Of a stretch of DNA of 64,000 bases, positions 11,281 through 21,806 are shown piece after piece. How positions within the stretch are numbered: position 1 is the stretch's first letter; each line of letters begins with the position of its first letter. Origin of the DNA: Malus domestica (Eukaryota; Streptophyta; Magnoliopsida; Rosales; Rosaceae). Location of the stretch: positions 24,305,501-24,369,500 of the forward strand of contig NC_091677.1 of the NCBI RefSeq assembly GCF_042453785.1. The letters run 5' to 3'. The position numbers were made by a program, and so were the translations under genes. The notes under the pieces were generated by a model. That model was not told where the DNA came from. It saw only the letters and a list, made by a program, of their open reading frames with translations, and made no database searches.

Positions 11281-12445
11281 AGTTGAATGGCAATAATTTT
11301 AACAATGTTCTAAAAATCGGCCTAGGCGATGGGCGGTGGCCAACCGCCGGGATTAACGCAAAATCGGAAGCAAAATCAGAACAGGTGTTAGGCGGGTGCC
11401 GAGACGGCTTGAGCAGCCTAGGCAGGAGATTGGGTGGCCTAGGCGGTCTGGGAATTTCAATTTTTTCTGTGTTCGAACTTGAGAAAGGATGAATGCTTCT
11501 GGTTTTTCTGGATTTCATGGTTCTGGTCTGTGTTCACGAAGAGGAAGAAGATGAGAGAATTAGTTTCTCTCTCTTCTTTCCACACCCACATGATCACTTT
11601 TAAATTATTTTATTTATTTATTTATTTTTGTTTCTTCCATTCAAGTTTGGACAGCTAATCTTGACTTTTCTTAAAGATAAAAGGCTGTGAGTCCATCCAG
11701 AAATCAAATGCTATTAATTTTTTTTCTCATTAAACACACATTGATTGTCAGGCTATCAGTTTATAGCATCAAGTGCTATGGATTTTTTGGACTTGTTAGA
11801 TACATATTTTATTATTCTTTTACTATCTTATTCAGGAATTTCATACTAAGTATAATTTTTTTTGTAAGTATCAGCATACATTTAATTACAAGATATACAA
11901 GAAATTTACCTAAATCCGCCTAGGCGCCCGCCTAGACCCCGCCTAGCTGCCTAGGCGCTAGGCGCCAATCCATCGCTCGACTAGTACCTAGCGTTTTTTA
12001 GAACCTTGAATTTTAAAACTTGGAAGCAACAAATTGCGATGAATTTGGGGGTGTTAGAATTCAGTATAGCTTTCAAGATGCCTGAACCATCTACCTTGAC
12101 AAACAACAGTAGTGCTCAAGATAGGGATAACTTTGCAAAATGGGAAAGAGAAAATTAAATCTCTTTCTGATTATGCAAAATGCCAGGGAAGAGCATATTC
12201 GAGGTAGCATACCAAGCTGTGACTTGGCTAAGATGGAAGAGAAAGTCAAAGAGGTTTGATATGTAGCTAAGATAAGAGCACACCTTTCTACCCTCATTAA
12301 TTCTTAGCATGATGCGGTTAGAAGTGTTCGATCGAGAACTCTTACTGAAGTTGGTGAACATTTCAAATAAGTTGAATGTACTAGAGATTGGCATCACTGA
12401 CCAATTTCTGGTACACATAGCACTTTATTCCTTGTTTGGTGATAA
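11281..12445 (+). pseudogene. copia-A gag, 5' part, split by a hAT insertion
   Basis: After removing 11303-12008 and one copy of the target duplication, the sequence reads LNGNNF joined to KTWKQQIAMNLGVLEFSIAFKMPEP, matching the start of the copia-1 gag. Beyond 12017 it continues with EHIRGSIPSCDLAKM and GITDQFLVHIALYSLFGD up to the 6.3-kb hAT at 12446. Several stops are present (for example after KEV near 12260 and in LINS near 12304). It is a dead copy. Confidence 0.8.
11303..12008. mobile_element. Nonautonomous hAT element with CCTAGGCG subterminal repeats (706 bp)
   Basis: A perfect 8-bp duplication AATTTTAA (11295-11302, 12009-12016) flanks ends that read CAATGTTCTAAAAA on the left and, reverse-complemented, CAAGGTTCTAAAAAA on the right. 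Both ends are packed with CTAGGCG/CGCCTAGG motifs (11320-11450 and 11920-11990). 8-bp duplications and CA-starting ends are hAT features. There is no transposase ORF. A second member of the family is at 32153-36534. The insertion splits a gag codon context in copia-A, so it is younger than copia-A. Confidence 0.88.
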
Positions 12446-13013
12446 CAAGGATTAAAATATTGACCGTGCAGATAATATCGGGGGATATATCGTTATCGTT
12501 TTAGGTATCGGGAAAAAATCAACAAAAAATGACAGATATAGGTAGGGGTGGGTTCAAAAAATCGAAAACCGAAAAAAATCGAAAACCAAACCAGACCGAG
12601 GCTGAAAAAAACTGAACCGAAAAAAAACCAAACCGAAACTGTCAAACCGAACCGAACCGAATCTGGCCAGTTCAGTTTCATTTTTGAGGTTCGGAAACCA
12701 AACCGAACCGAACCGAACCGATATATATTTAATTATTTTTTTCAGTATTATAAATAGTTTAGTCATACAATCATAATAAAACATAACATGTTGCCAAGTT
12801 GGTTTCAGTAAAGCTTTTCAAGCTGCAGCGCATGGGTTCGAACCCTCATGCCTTTTAATTTTTTTGAGAAATCAACAAATTCCTTAACCCTAGCCACTAG
12901 TAGTAGCAGCCACACCCTTTATTTTTTTTTCATTCCCTTATTCTCTCTCTCGTTCCCTGCCTCCATTGTAACCCTATCGTACAGCCTGAGCCTCATCTCT
13001 CTCTCGCTCGGTC

Positions 13014-13340
13014 TTCAACTTCAATCGCTCTGTCTCTCTCAATCTCTTAGGCGATCCACGACGGCGCGACCCTTTTCACTCTCAATCTCTCACACCTCGC
13101 CCTCGTCGTCAGTCTTTCATCTCGCCGTCAGCTTTTTCTTGCCGTTTCAAGTCTTGACAGCAAAGGTTAGCCTCCTCCTCCTTTCTTTCTCTCTCTGTGT
13201 CTTCAACTTTAATCACTCTTGGTCTCTCTCAAACTCTCAGTCTCTCTCAGTCTTGAATCTCAGGCGACCCGCGACGGTGCGACAGTCTCTCACACCTCGC
13301 CGTCAACTTCCTCTTGCCGTTTCGAGGAAGTTGGCTTCTT
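13014..13340. repeat. Internal duplication of about 213 bp in a CT-rich block
   Basis: Two diverged copies share a run of CT repeats, then AGGCGA-CC-CGACGG-GCGAC (at 13049 and 13262), then CTCACACCTCGCC and CTTGCCGTTTC. The composition resembles a plant 5'UTR or first intron, and a GT-like site follows GACAGCAAAG (13163). This suggests gene-leader DNA captured and duplicated inside the nonautonomous hAT, but I cannot name a source gene. Confidence 0.55.
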
Positions 13341-13500
13341 CTTCTGGTACATGGCGAGGAAGTTAGCTTCTAATATCACCTCAGCTCACTTAGATTAGAT
13401 GATTGGACTCTTATATGTTTTCCTTTTTCCGTGATTTATAGCGTATAACTATAGTTTTTTTGTTTTTTGTAAACCCCATTAGATTTCCAAGTATCTGCTA

Positions 13501-13626
13501 ATAACCTGTTAAAGTTTGGGACTTAATATGTGCTTTCATAGAACTGGTTCTCATAACCTTTTAAAGTTTGGGACTTGATGTGTGCTTTCATAGAACTGGT
13601 TCTCATAACCTGTTAAAGTTTTGAAC
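13501..13626. repeat. 52-bp tandem repeat, about 2.4 copies
   Basis: ATAACCTKTTAAAGTTTGGG recurs at 13501, 13553 and 13605, with TGCTTTCATAGAACTGG in each full unit. It lies inside the 1.9-kb hAT. No function is evident. Confidence 0.8.
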
Positions 13627-14823
13627 TTGTTGTTTGCTGCATTTTGAGCTTATTTTTCTGCTCTGGTGATGAAATTTTGTGTTGAGATCAGCTTGCTTCC
13701 CAGTTTACCAATTTCTTATTCATTGGTTCTTTAGATTTTGATGCATATAATTTGCTTAAGTAATTGTAGGCCTTCTAATTTTGTGATGAACGTTGATTGT
13801 AGGCCTTCTGATTTTGTTTGTCAATATGGAATTAAGGAGTTCTGGAGCATTACACTCTGTGTGGTTGATAGTAATTGAAAAATATTTTTATATGAATCTG
13901 GAAAGCATGGACATGGAATTTGGAAGACTTGATTGCAATTGAACTTTGAATGTTTATAGTTTCCATTCTTATGCTTGAGGAGGGACACTCATATCTGACT
14001 TTTCTATATATTTATATCTTGTTTTTGCAGTACTTGACCCCTACTCCATTGCCATTATGTAAAATTTTGACAGGACTGATGTTTCTTGGAGGCTTGGAGC
14101 TCTTTTGAATTTATTTCTTACCTTTTGCCATGACTTTGTTGAAGTTTAGGACTCACATCTTTAACCTTGCTGTAATGTTATGACCTTTGCAGAGACGTGG
14201 GTTGAAATTTTGATGGTCGTTTCATGTTGGAGAAGTAATCTTCAACAGTATTATTCATATTATTTTGGGTGCTTATGTTTCTTAAGGACTTATTTTTGCT
14301 ATTGAAAACAAAAAAAAAAAAACCCCGAACCGGGCGGAAACCGAACCAAAAAAAAAAACCAAACTGAACACAAACCGATTGAAAACCGAACCGAACTGAC
14401 CCGAACAGTAATTTTGGTTCGGTTTTCGGTTTTGGAAAAAAACCGAACCGAACGGAGCCAAACCCACCCCTAGATATAGGCATTGAAACACATAATTTTG
14501 GTCTAAAACTTTCATACATGTTATGTACATTATCAATGAATGTATTGAACAAATAAAACTCAAAATTTACTAATAATAAGATATACATATGATGAAATAT
14601 AAGTGGTATGTAATGCGTGTTAACGAAAAGTTTTCTAATAAAATGTTTATTGGAATGAATAAACCATGCATAAATCCATAGTTTGTTTAAACATTAGATT
14701 ACAATTTAGATAAGTGTCCAACTACATAAATGAAGAGCTTCTATAAGGTTCAAACAATGAGGAACAACCATCTAGATTCATACAATAGTCATACCAAGTC
14801 ATGTAACCCGAGCAGTTTGTAAG

Positions 14824-17800
14824 TCATGTTTGAACATGGTGCACATATGTCTCTCTTGAGCTCCCTACTGTCCTCCCATACATGGGATAGTTAGGATTAA
14901 CCCAACTAGTTGGTCCATAGTCTATTTCATCATCTTGAGCTCCATAACTAGTTCCATTATAATCAGACATGACATACCCATAGCCATCATAAGATTCATT
15001 TGAGTTAGTACTAGGTCTAGTTCCTATGCTCATAGATCCAAAACTGATCGCCATGTCATCTTCAGATGGATTGATTGGTTGGCTTTTTTTCCCAAAGTAT
15101 TGCTTCCCAATTGCGCCAATGCCTGGTCCAGCTTCTCTGAATCCATGATCCTTATCTTGGGTGGCATGAGTAAAATCAGCCTCGATAGTAAATGGGCTAT
15201 ATTGTCTTCCTTCTTCATTACCTCATGATCCAGCATTACTTCCTCCATCATTATCTGACGAATTGGATGAACTTTCCTTTCTACTAGTATTGGCATCGTC
15301 TCTCAAGGGACGTCTTTGACCTTGCTGAGTGCCAAGCATATCCCTTTCAAATGATGAAGTATCTTCACTCCTAACATCTTCGGATATGACTCTATCAACA
15401 TCAACTCCTTCTTGGGTAGCATGTTATGCTATAACGGCATCATGGTTGCCTAATTCATCATCCAAGTGAGCTGTCATAATCCATTGTTGAATTGGATTAT
15501 TATCATCATCAGATGGTTGCCCTGCAATGTCAAGAAGGTCTATGTAGTCATTATTTGCAACCTTGTTCATTTCAGCCTCTTCATCACGTAGCTTAAGTTT
15601 CATATTATAATAGCAAAAGACAATATTTTCCAACCTAGTATATGCAAGACGGTTCCTTTGTTTCGTGTGAATAAGAGCAAATGTACTCCAATTTCGCTCA
15701 CATGCCGATGATGATGTTGTCTATGACAATATACGCATAGCAATTTTTTGCAAGTTCGGGGCAGAATCACCATGAAGATTCCACCATTCTACTGGGGGGA
15801 TCGATTTTCTCGATTTGACGGCCATCTCAGTGCGAAAAGTCTTTCTACAGTATGCATAAAACTAAACTTAATGAGGAAGACTTTGGTTTGTGTTCACTTA
15901 CCTCGGCCCCAAATGCTTGCAAACCTCTATCCCCAGTTGGATTCAACCTTTCAAATACACGTTGGAGTCCTGAAAGTAACTCTTTATTGTGGCCAACCCC
16001 TGTTTCATATTGATATCTAGGGTTCAAGTAGTGGGCTACAAATATGAAGATTAGTTAATGCCCGTTGTATAAATTAAAAAATTGATGCATATTTTTACTA
16101 AGAGATTAAAACATACCAGCTTGATGTAATGGACGAGATAATGTGACATCCCATTTGTGATTGATGATTTTGAGAATCCATTTTTTTCCCTTCAACTTAG
16201 AAATCTTCTCTTTCATTATGTGAAACATATCATATAAGGTAGGCATTGTAGGAACTACCTCTGTGTCAACAATTCGTAGGATGCTATACAAAGGCTCATA
16301 GATGGATTGCACTCCTTCCATGGCATCCCAGAATCTATGATCAAGGACTCGACTTTCAATTCTCTTCCATTCTTCTGATTCACTGAATCGACTATTATAC
16401 CATTCCTCACTTGTAAAAAGTTGCCTTAGCCCAGCTTTCTTATTTAATATCCTATTGATGGTGAGTAGTTTGTCGCAAACCGAGTTGCACTGGATCAGAC
16501 CAAATCTCCTTGACAGAAGATCCTCATCTGAGCCAATAGCCAACCATGATTGTAAATGTAGTTGGTTAATTTCCTAGCTTTATTTATGACATTAGCCACT
16601 GACTCTTGCTTCCCAATATCTTCAAATATTAGATCAATGCAATATGCAGCACAAGGAGTCTAATAAATAGGATACCGCTTCATCATTATCTCTCCAGCCT
16701 TAACAAAGGCTGAACTATTGTCGGTGACAATATGAACAACATTCGACGGCCCAACCTCTTTTATGACATCCTTCAACAATTTGGCGATGTACTTTGCATC
16801 CTTGGTTTTATTTGAAGCATCCACTGATTTAAAAAAAAAAATTGTTTTCCCATTTGAGTAGACCATGAAATTTATTATGGACAACCTCGTCGGGCCAGTC
16901 CATCCATCACTCATGATGGTGCATCCATACACGCCCCAATCTTCCTTTACCTTTTCCACATAGGCTTGCATGTCTGTGTGTTCCATATCTAAGTACTTAT
17001 GCTTTATTTCATACGGCGATGGTGAGGCTACGCCTTGATCTAATATAATTGAACTCATATTAGCAATTGGTGTGTTTAGAATATTTAAGTTCAAGAAAGG
17101 AAAGTCATAAGGAATAAAGCAAAACTTGCTTGTTGGGCTGCAGCAATCATGTTCTTGAAATGAGGGGAACTTGCTTTTTGAGGAGCCACATTCTCAAGTA
17201 GGAAGAATTTGCTATAGTATCTTCCAAGTACCTTTGCTGAGTTTCTAATCATGCCTTTGATTGTTCTCTGTTTTGCTATAATGTTCTTGTGTGGCATTGG
17301 TACCGGAGGAGATCGGAGTGGGTCTCAAAGGCTTTGAGTGCGACGGTATTGCGGTTGACTACTACCATTTGCTCTCCTTGTAAATCATTTGCTTCCCATT
17401 CCGTAAACTTATCCTTGTCTAAACCATTCTTCTTCCTTCGATGCTCTAATGGCAGCAAGGCAATCTTCTTTCTCCGCAGGGTGCATGTCTGGAGGATATG
17501 CATATCCATCCTCATCATCATCATCATCATTAACAGGATTGCCACTTTTATTGCCCATGTATCCCCTCTTGTTGTAGATCTTATGTTTTCTTCAACAAAT
17601 TTCTTATGTTGTTTGCTAGACTCTTTATCCTTTATCCATGCAATTACCTCATTCTTAATATCTGGTGGTACTTCTTTGCACTTCTTTACACTCTTATGTG
17701 GATCAAATCTGGCAAAATGATACTTTAACCGTGTAATTCCACCACTTTGAAATGTGGATTCACAAAATGTGCATATTGTGCCATGCTTATTGCCTTCTAT

Positions 17801-17875
17801 TGGATGAGCATATTTCCATGCCATATCAAGACCACCAGGCACACTAGCTCCACTCAGTCTACTACTACTTGCCAT
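14824..17875 (-). pseudogene. hAT transposase (BED finger, DUF659, hAT dimerisation), lightly disrupted
   Basis: The start at 17875 (MASSSRLSGASVPGG) leads into a BED-type zinc finger (about residues 30-65: CTFCESTFQSGGITRLKYHF, then C). After frame changes near 17560 and 17290 come SAKVLGRYYSKFFLLENVAPQ, a DUF659 region (17094-16660, with MSDGWTGPTRLSIINF and VHIVTDNSSAFVKAG), a middle catalytic region (16543-16106), and the hAT C-terminal dimerisation motif (about 15760-15590: SSACERNWSTFALIHTKQRNRL). An acidic/Ser-Tyr-rich tail ends at 14824. A TAG sits just before TTSSSACERNW (about 15720) and a few further shifts occur. The protein would bind element ends and catalyse cut-and-paste excision. 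This copy looks only recently inactive. Confidence 0.88.
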
Positions 17876-18793
17876 TTTTAATCTATCACACTTAAATATA
17901 TTAAATTAACTTACAATATCAAATCTATCACAAAAATAATACAGACCATAAGGGAGAGCCACATACTTGAAACAACAATCAAAGAGAACTTGCAAACAAG
18001 GAAAGAAGCTCACAAACTAAATAAAAATTGAAAAGCTCCTAGAGAAAGAAGAAAAGTGAAGATTTGGTGCCCCCAAAAAAGTAAAACAACCTCTGATTTA
18101 AAGAGGGCTTCTCTCGTGATAACAATGCGAAGTTTTGGGGGTTGGGGGACAATGGTTTATGGGCTTTGCAGACTTTATTTTATGGATTCAATTTGGATGA
18201 TTCTCTGGCTTTGATGGAGATAAAGGTAGTCAAATTTTTTTGGAGGTATATGGACAATGCATTGCATATTGCCAATTGCCAATTGCCTGACTTCAAAAAG
18301 TGAAAAAGAAACAACCAAAAATGATAAAGAGTTCCACAAGAAGCTCAGACACATATGCATCATTTTCTTGCAGGTATTAAAGATATATTTGACCAGAAAT
18401 TTAATATTTGGATTTGTGTATTTCTTTCTCTTTAGATAAGACATGTATGTCCCCTCAATTCATTGTGCATAGATTCTTTATGGTAATAATTAATGGATAC
18501 TCCAAAAAATCTTTTGAATTGGATATTGCCAGAAGCCTTCACACATATCTAATCACTGCCCACATGCCTCCAAAAAATCTTTTGGGTTTCAATTTGCTTC
18601 AAAACTTTTGAATTTTTTTGGGTTTTGTTATAGGTATCGGGAAATATCGAGAATATCGGCAAAATATCGGAGATATCGCACTTATTGGGGATATATCGTC
18701 GATATAGGGGAAGATATGGTTTTACCCCCAGTATGGGTATCGACAGTTGAAAATATCGATATATCGGTGTATCGGCCGATATTTCAATCCTTG

Positions 18794-21700
18794 GGTGAGA
18801 ATGACCAGATTAAGGTGAATTACAATACTCAAAAAGAAATTTGGAGCGTTAATGAACTCATTTTCGTATGCCGTCAAAAGGAGGAGAGAATGAAGAAGTC
18901 GAGGGCTGAGAAACAGGAATTGGTAAATCTTGTCAATACCAACAAAAGGCAAAGGAAAGATGGCTGCTGGAATCAAGAAGGAAAACTACAAGGGAAAGAA
19001 ACATTCAGGATTAAAGAATAAAGTTGGTACTGATTTTGGTCCAAGAAACAGTACAAGAACACTATTTTCTTCCTCACGCTGCTTCTAGCTTCACTGGGCT
19101 GAAAGTTAATAAGGTCAACCTTAAAAAATGTTTTTATTGCCAATCTACTGAGCACTTGAGGAAAAATTATCGTGGTTTTAGAGCATGGTTGATCAAGAAA
19201 GGGATTTCAAGAAGGGGACAAGTAATAAGGAAGTCTACAATGTCTTTGTTGGAAATGGAAATAAAGTGGTAGTTGAAACATTAGTTAAGTCATGTTAAGA
19301 TTTTCATCTGCTTATGTATTAATTTTGAACAATGTTCTTTATGTTCCCTTGATAAGAAGGAACTTGTTTTAAGTCAATTTGTTAAGGATGGTTTCTCCTA
19401 TATTGGAGATGATGATCAAATAAAATTTTACATTAAGAATCAGTTTGACAATCTCATTGGTTATGCATTCCCAAATGGATATTTTTGGCAGATACAATGT
19501 ACATACTACAAAGAATGTCTCACTCTTGAACATTCAGTTTCAAAACGTATGCTCACTAATGAAATTTCTTCAATGCTTTGGCATGGAAGGTTCGGACAAA
19601 AATCTAAAGAAAGAATGATGACACCTGTGAAGGATGGTATTCTGTCAAAAAATCGACCTTAATGACTTTGTTGAATGCATTAACTGTTACAAGGGCTTTC
19701 ACATTTTCAACTACCTGAGTTCTTACGGGGAGAGGCAATCAAGACACCAAACTATATACTAAATAGAGTGCCCATAAAAGATGTCTCTCCATTTGAAACT
19801 TGGACCGGAAGGAAACCAAGCCTGTCACATTTTCATACATGAGGTTGTAAATGTGAGGTTAGGCTTTACAAACCAAATGATAGGAAATTGAACATGAAGA
19901 CTACTAGTTGTTACTTTGTTGGTTATGTATAGAAGTCACAATGCAAAGGTTATTGGAGACTTTGAAGAATCTTGTGTTCTAAGCAATAAGTCTTATGTAT
20001 TTGAAGACGATAATAAGGAGATGATAGAGCCTGAGACTGCCTCTATCTCAAATCAATAAATTTTATTACCTTTTGTCAAGACCTGGAATGAACTCAACCT
20101 TAGTTCCATGTGATTCTTTGACTTCAATACATGACAGTGCAAATCCCAGTTTCATACACTACATTATAACAACTTGCAATGTCCTCTCATGCACAAAGTA
20201 ATGAAATTGAATAGCCTGTGACTCAAAATAAATCAACTCAGCAGCTTATTATATTACACCAGCCATAACAAGTGGTGAGAAAGTCCTCCAAACCTAGAAA
20301 ATCAGCAATACCATATGATTACATGGTTGACTTACAAGAAATTGATTATGATATTGGTGATGATGATGATCCAGCGTCCTTTAAAGAAGCAATGGAGAGT
20401 AATCATTCCTCTCTATGGAAACCTGCAATTGAAGATGAATTGGCCTCAATGGAAAGAAATAAGGTATGGAGTTTGGTTGATAATGATGACAGTTTGAAAA
20501 CAATTGGTTGTAAATGGATTTTTAATACAAATGTGACTCAAAAGGATATGTAGAAAGACACAAGGCTTGGTTGGTGGCAAAGGGATTTGCTCAAAGAGAA
20601 TGAGTGGATTATAATGAAACATTTTCTTCAGTGTCTACCAAAGACTCTTTTAGAGTAATCATGGCACTACTGCTTATTTTGATCTTGAATTACATCAAAT
20701 GGATGTAAAATCTACCTTTCTCAATGGTGAACGGGATGAGAACATTTCTATGAAACAACCACTTGGATTCTTTGAAAGGAGGAAGGAGAATTTGGTCTGC
20801 AAGCTGAACAAGTCAATTTATGGTTTAAGCAAGCTTGTAAACAATGGTCCAAGAAATTTGATCAAGTTGTGATAGCTTATGGATTTAATGAGAATAAAAT
20901 TGATAATTGCATCTATATGAAAATTGTGAAGTCTGCTTTCATTTTCATGGTTTTATACGTGGATGATATCCTACTTGCAAGTACCCATGCTAAATTAATT
21001 GTTAGAAGAAACTAAGAGGCTGCTGTCAATTAGTTTTGATATGAAAGATATGGGGAAAGCTCATTATGTTTTGGGATTGAAATCATCAGAAACATGTCAG
21101 AAAGAAACTTGGGATTGGCACAAAAAGGTACTTTAAAAAGGTGTTGAAGAGATTCATCATGGAAAATTGCAATAATGGTTAGTTACCAATTGGCAAAGGT
21201 GACAAGCTTTCTTTAAAGTAGTAATGTATGCAAGACAAACCCTATCACAGACCATGATGTCCACGTGATGAAAGACAAACCCTATCACAGACCATGATGT
21301 TCACGTGATGAAAGACAAACCCTATACATCCTTAATTGGCTGTGTAATGTATGCACAGGTATGCAGAAGACTTGATTCGGCATTTGCATTGAGTGTTTTG
21401 GGAAGGTTTCCGTCGAATCCTGATCTAGCTTATTGAAATGTTGGAAAGAAGGTATTTGAAAAGGATACACTAGTCGTATGCATTGTATTACATTTATGTT
21501 GACAATTTAGATTTGATTTGTTACAAAGATGCTAACTTAGGAGGATGTGTAGATGATAGAATGTCTACTAGTAGTTATATTTTTATGTTAGCTGGAGAAG
21601 CACTCTCTAGGTAGAGCAAGAAGCAACAAACTAGAGCAGTATAAACTATAGAGCGGGAATATATAGGATGTTTTGAAGCAACGAGACAAGGGAATTCGAT

Positions 21701-21806
21701 GAAAAATCTGATTTATCATATGAAAGTTGTAAGAAGCATAGAGAGCCCAGCAAATATCTTATGTGGTAACATTGCAACATGTTTCTTTGCAAAAAAAAAA
21801 AAAAAA
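18794..21806 (+). pseudogene. copia-A gag end to RNase H, heavily decayed, integrase core missing
   Basis: The sequence resumes after the hAT with GENDQIKVNYNTQKEIWSVNE (gag) and a Lys-rich nucleocapsid region (18850-19020), then a CCHC-like CFYCQSTEHLRKNY (19130). GAG-pre-integrase is at about 19570-19620 (LWHGRFGQKSKERMM). The next recognisable text ([21 protein letters not shown], near 19710-19770) is the C-terminal part of integrase, so the catalytic core has been lost at about 19690. The RT start is at 20272-20553, KSTFLNG near 20710, YVDDILLAS at about 20955-20985 and RNase H at 21500-21800. Stops and shifts are many. Confidence 0.85.
21233..21325. repeat. 40-bp tandem repeat in copia-A RT, about 2.3 copies
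   Basis: AGACAAACCCTATCACAG starts at 21233 and 21273, and AGACAAACCCTAT at 21313. Each full unit ends CACGTGATGAA. It is a local duplication in the decayed RT/RNase H part, absent from the equivalent region of the other copias here. Confidence 0.85.

Larger units (their letters stand above)
12543..14472. mobile_element. Nonautonomous hAT element with AACCGA subterminal repeats (1930 bp)
   Basis: The perfect 8-bp duplication GATATAGG (12535-12542, 14473-14480) flanks ends TAGGGGTGGG...CCCACCCCTA, a 10-bp perfect inverted repeat. Just inside both ends the sequence is dense in GAACCGAACCGA-type repeats (12555-12720; 14325-14455). The interior has no transposase. It contains a CT-rich, 5'UTR/intron-like block (12890-13380) and an AT-rich block with 52-bp tandem repeats. 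It is inserted in the larger hAT (12446-18793) and is therefore the younger of the two. Confidence 0.92.
12446..18793 (-). mobile_element. hAT transposon with transposase gene (6348 bp including a nested 1.9-kb insert)
   Basis: The termini are CAAGGATTAAAATAT on the left and, reverse-complemented, CAAGGATTGAAATAT on the right. They are flanked by GGTGATAA (12438-12445) and GGTGAGAA (18794-18801), an 8-bp target duplication with one difference. Both subterminal regions carry clustered ATATCG hexamers (12470-12515; 18640-18785), likely transposase binding sites by analogy with other hATs. The element interrupts copia-A gag and carries a minus-strand transposase gene (14824-17875). Without the nested hAT at 12543-14472 it would be about 4.4 kb. 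Confidence 0.92.

Noticed and set aside
12848..13366. 172-codon Ser/Leu-rich ORF
   Set aside because: CT-rich leader-like DNA with an internal duplication gives an open frame without protein features. I treated it as noncoding.
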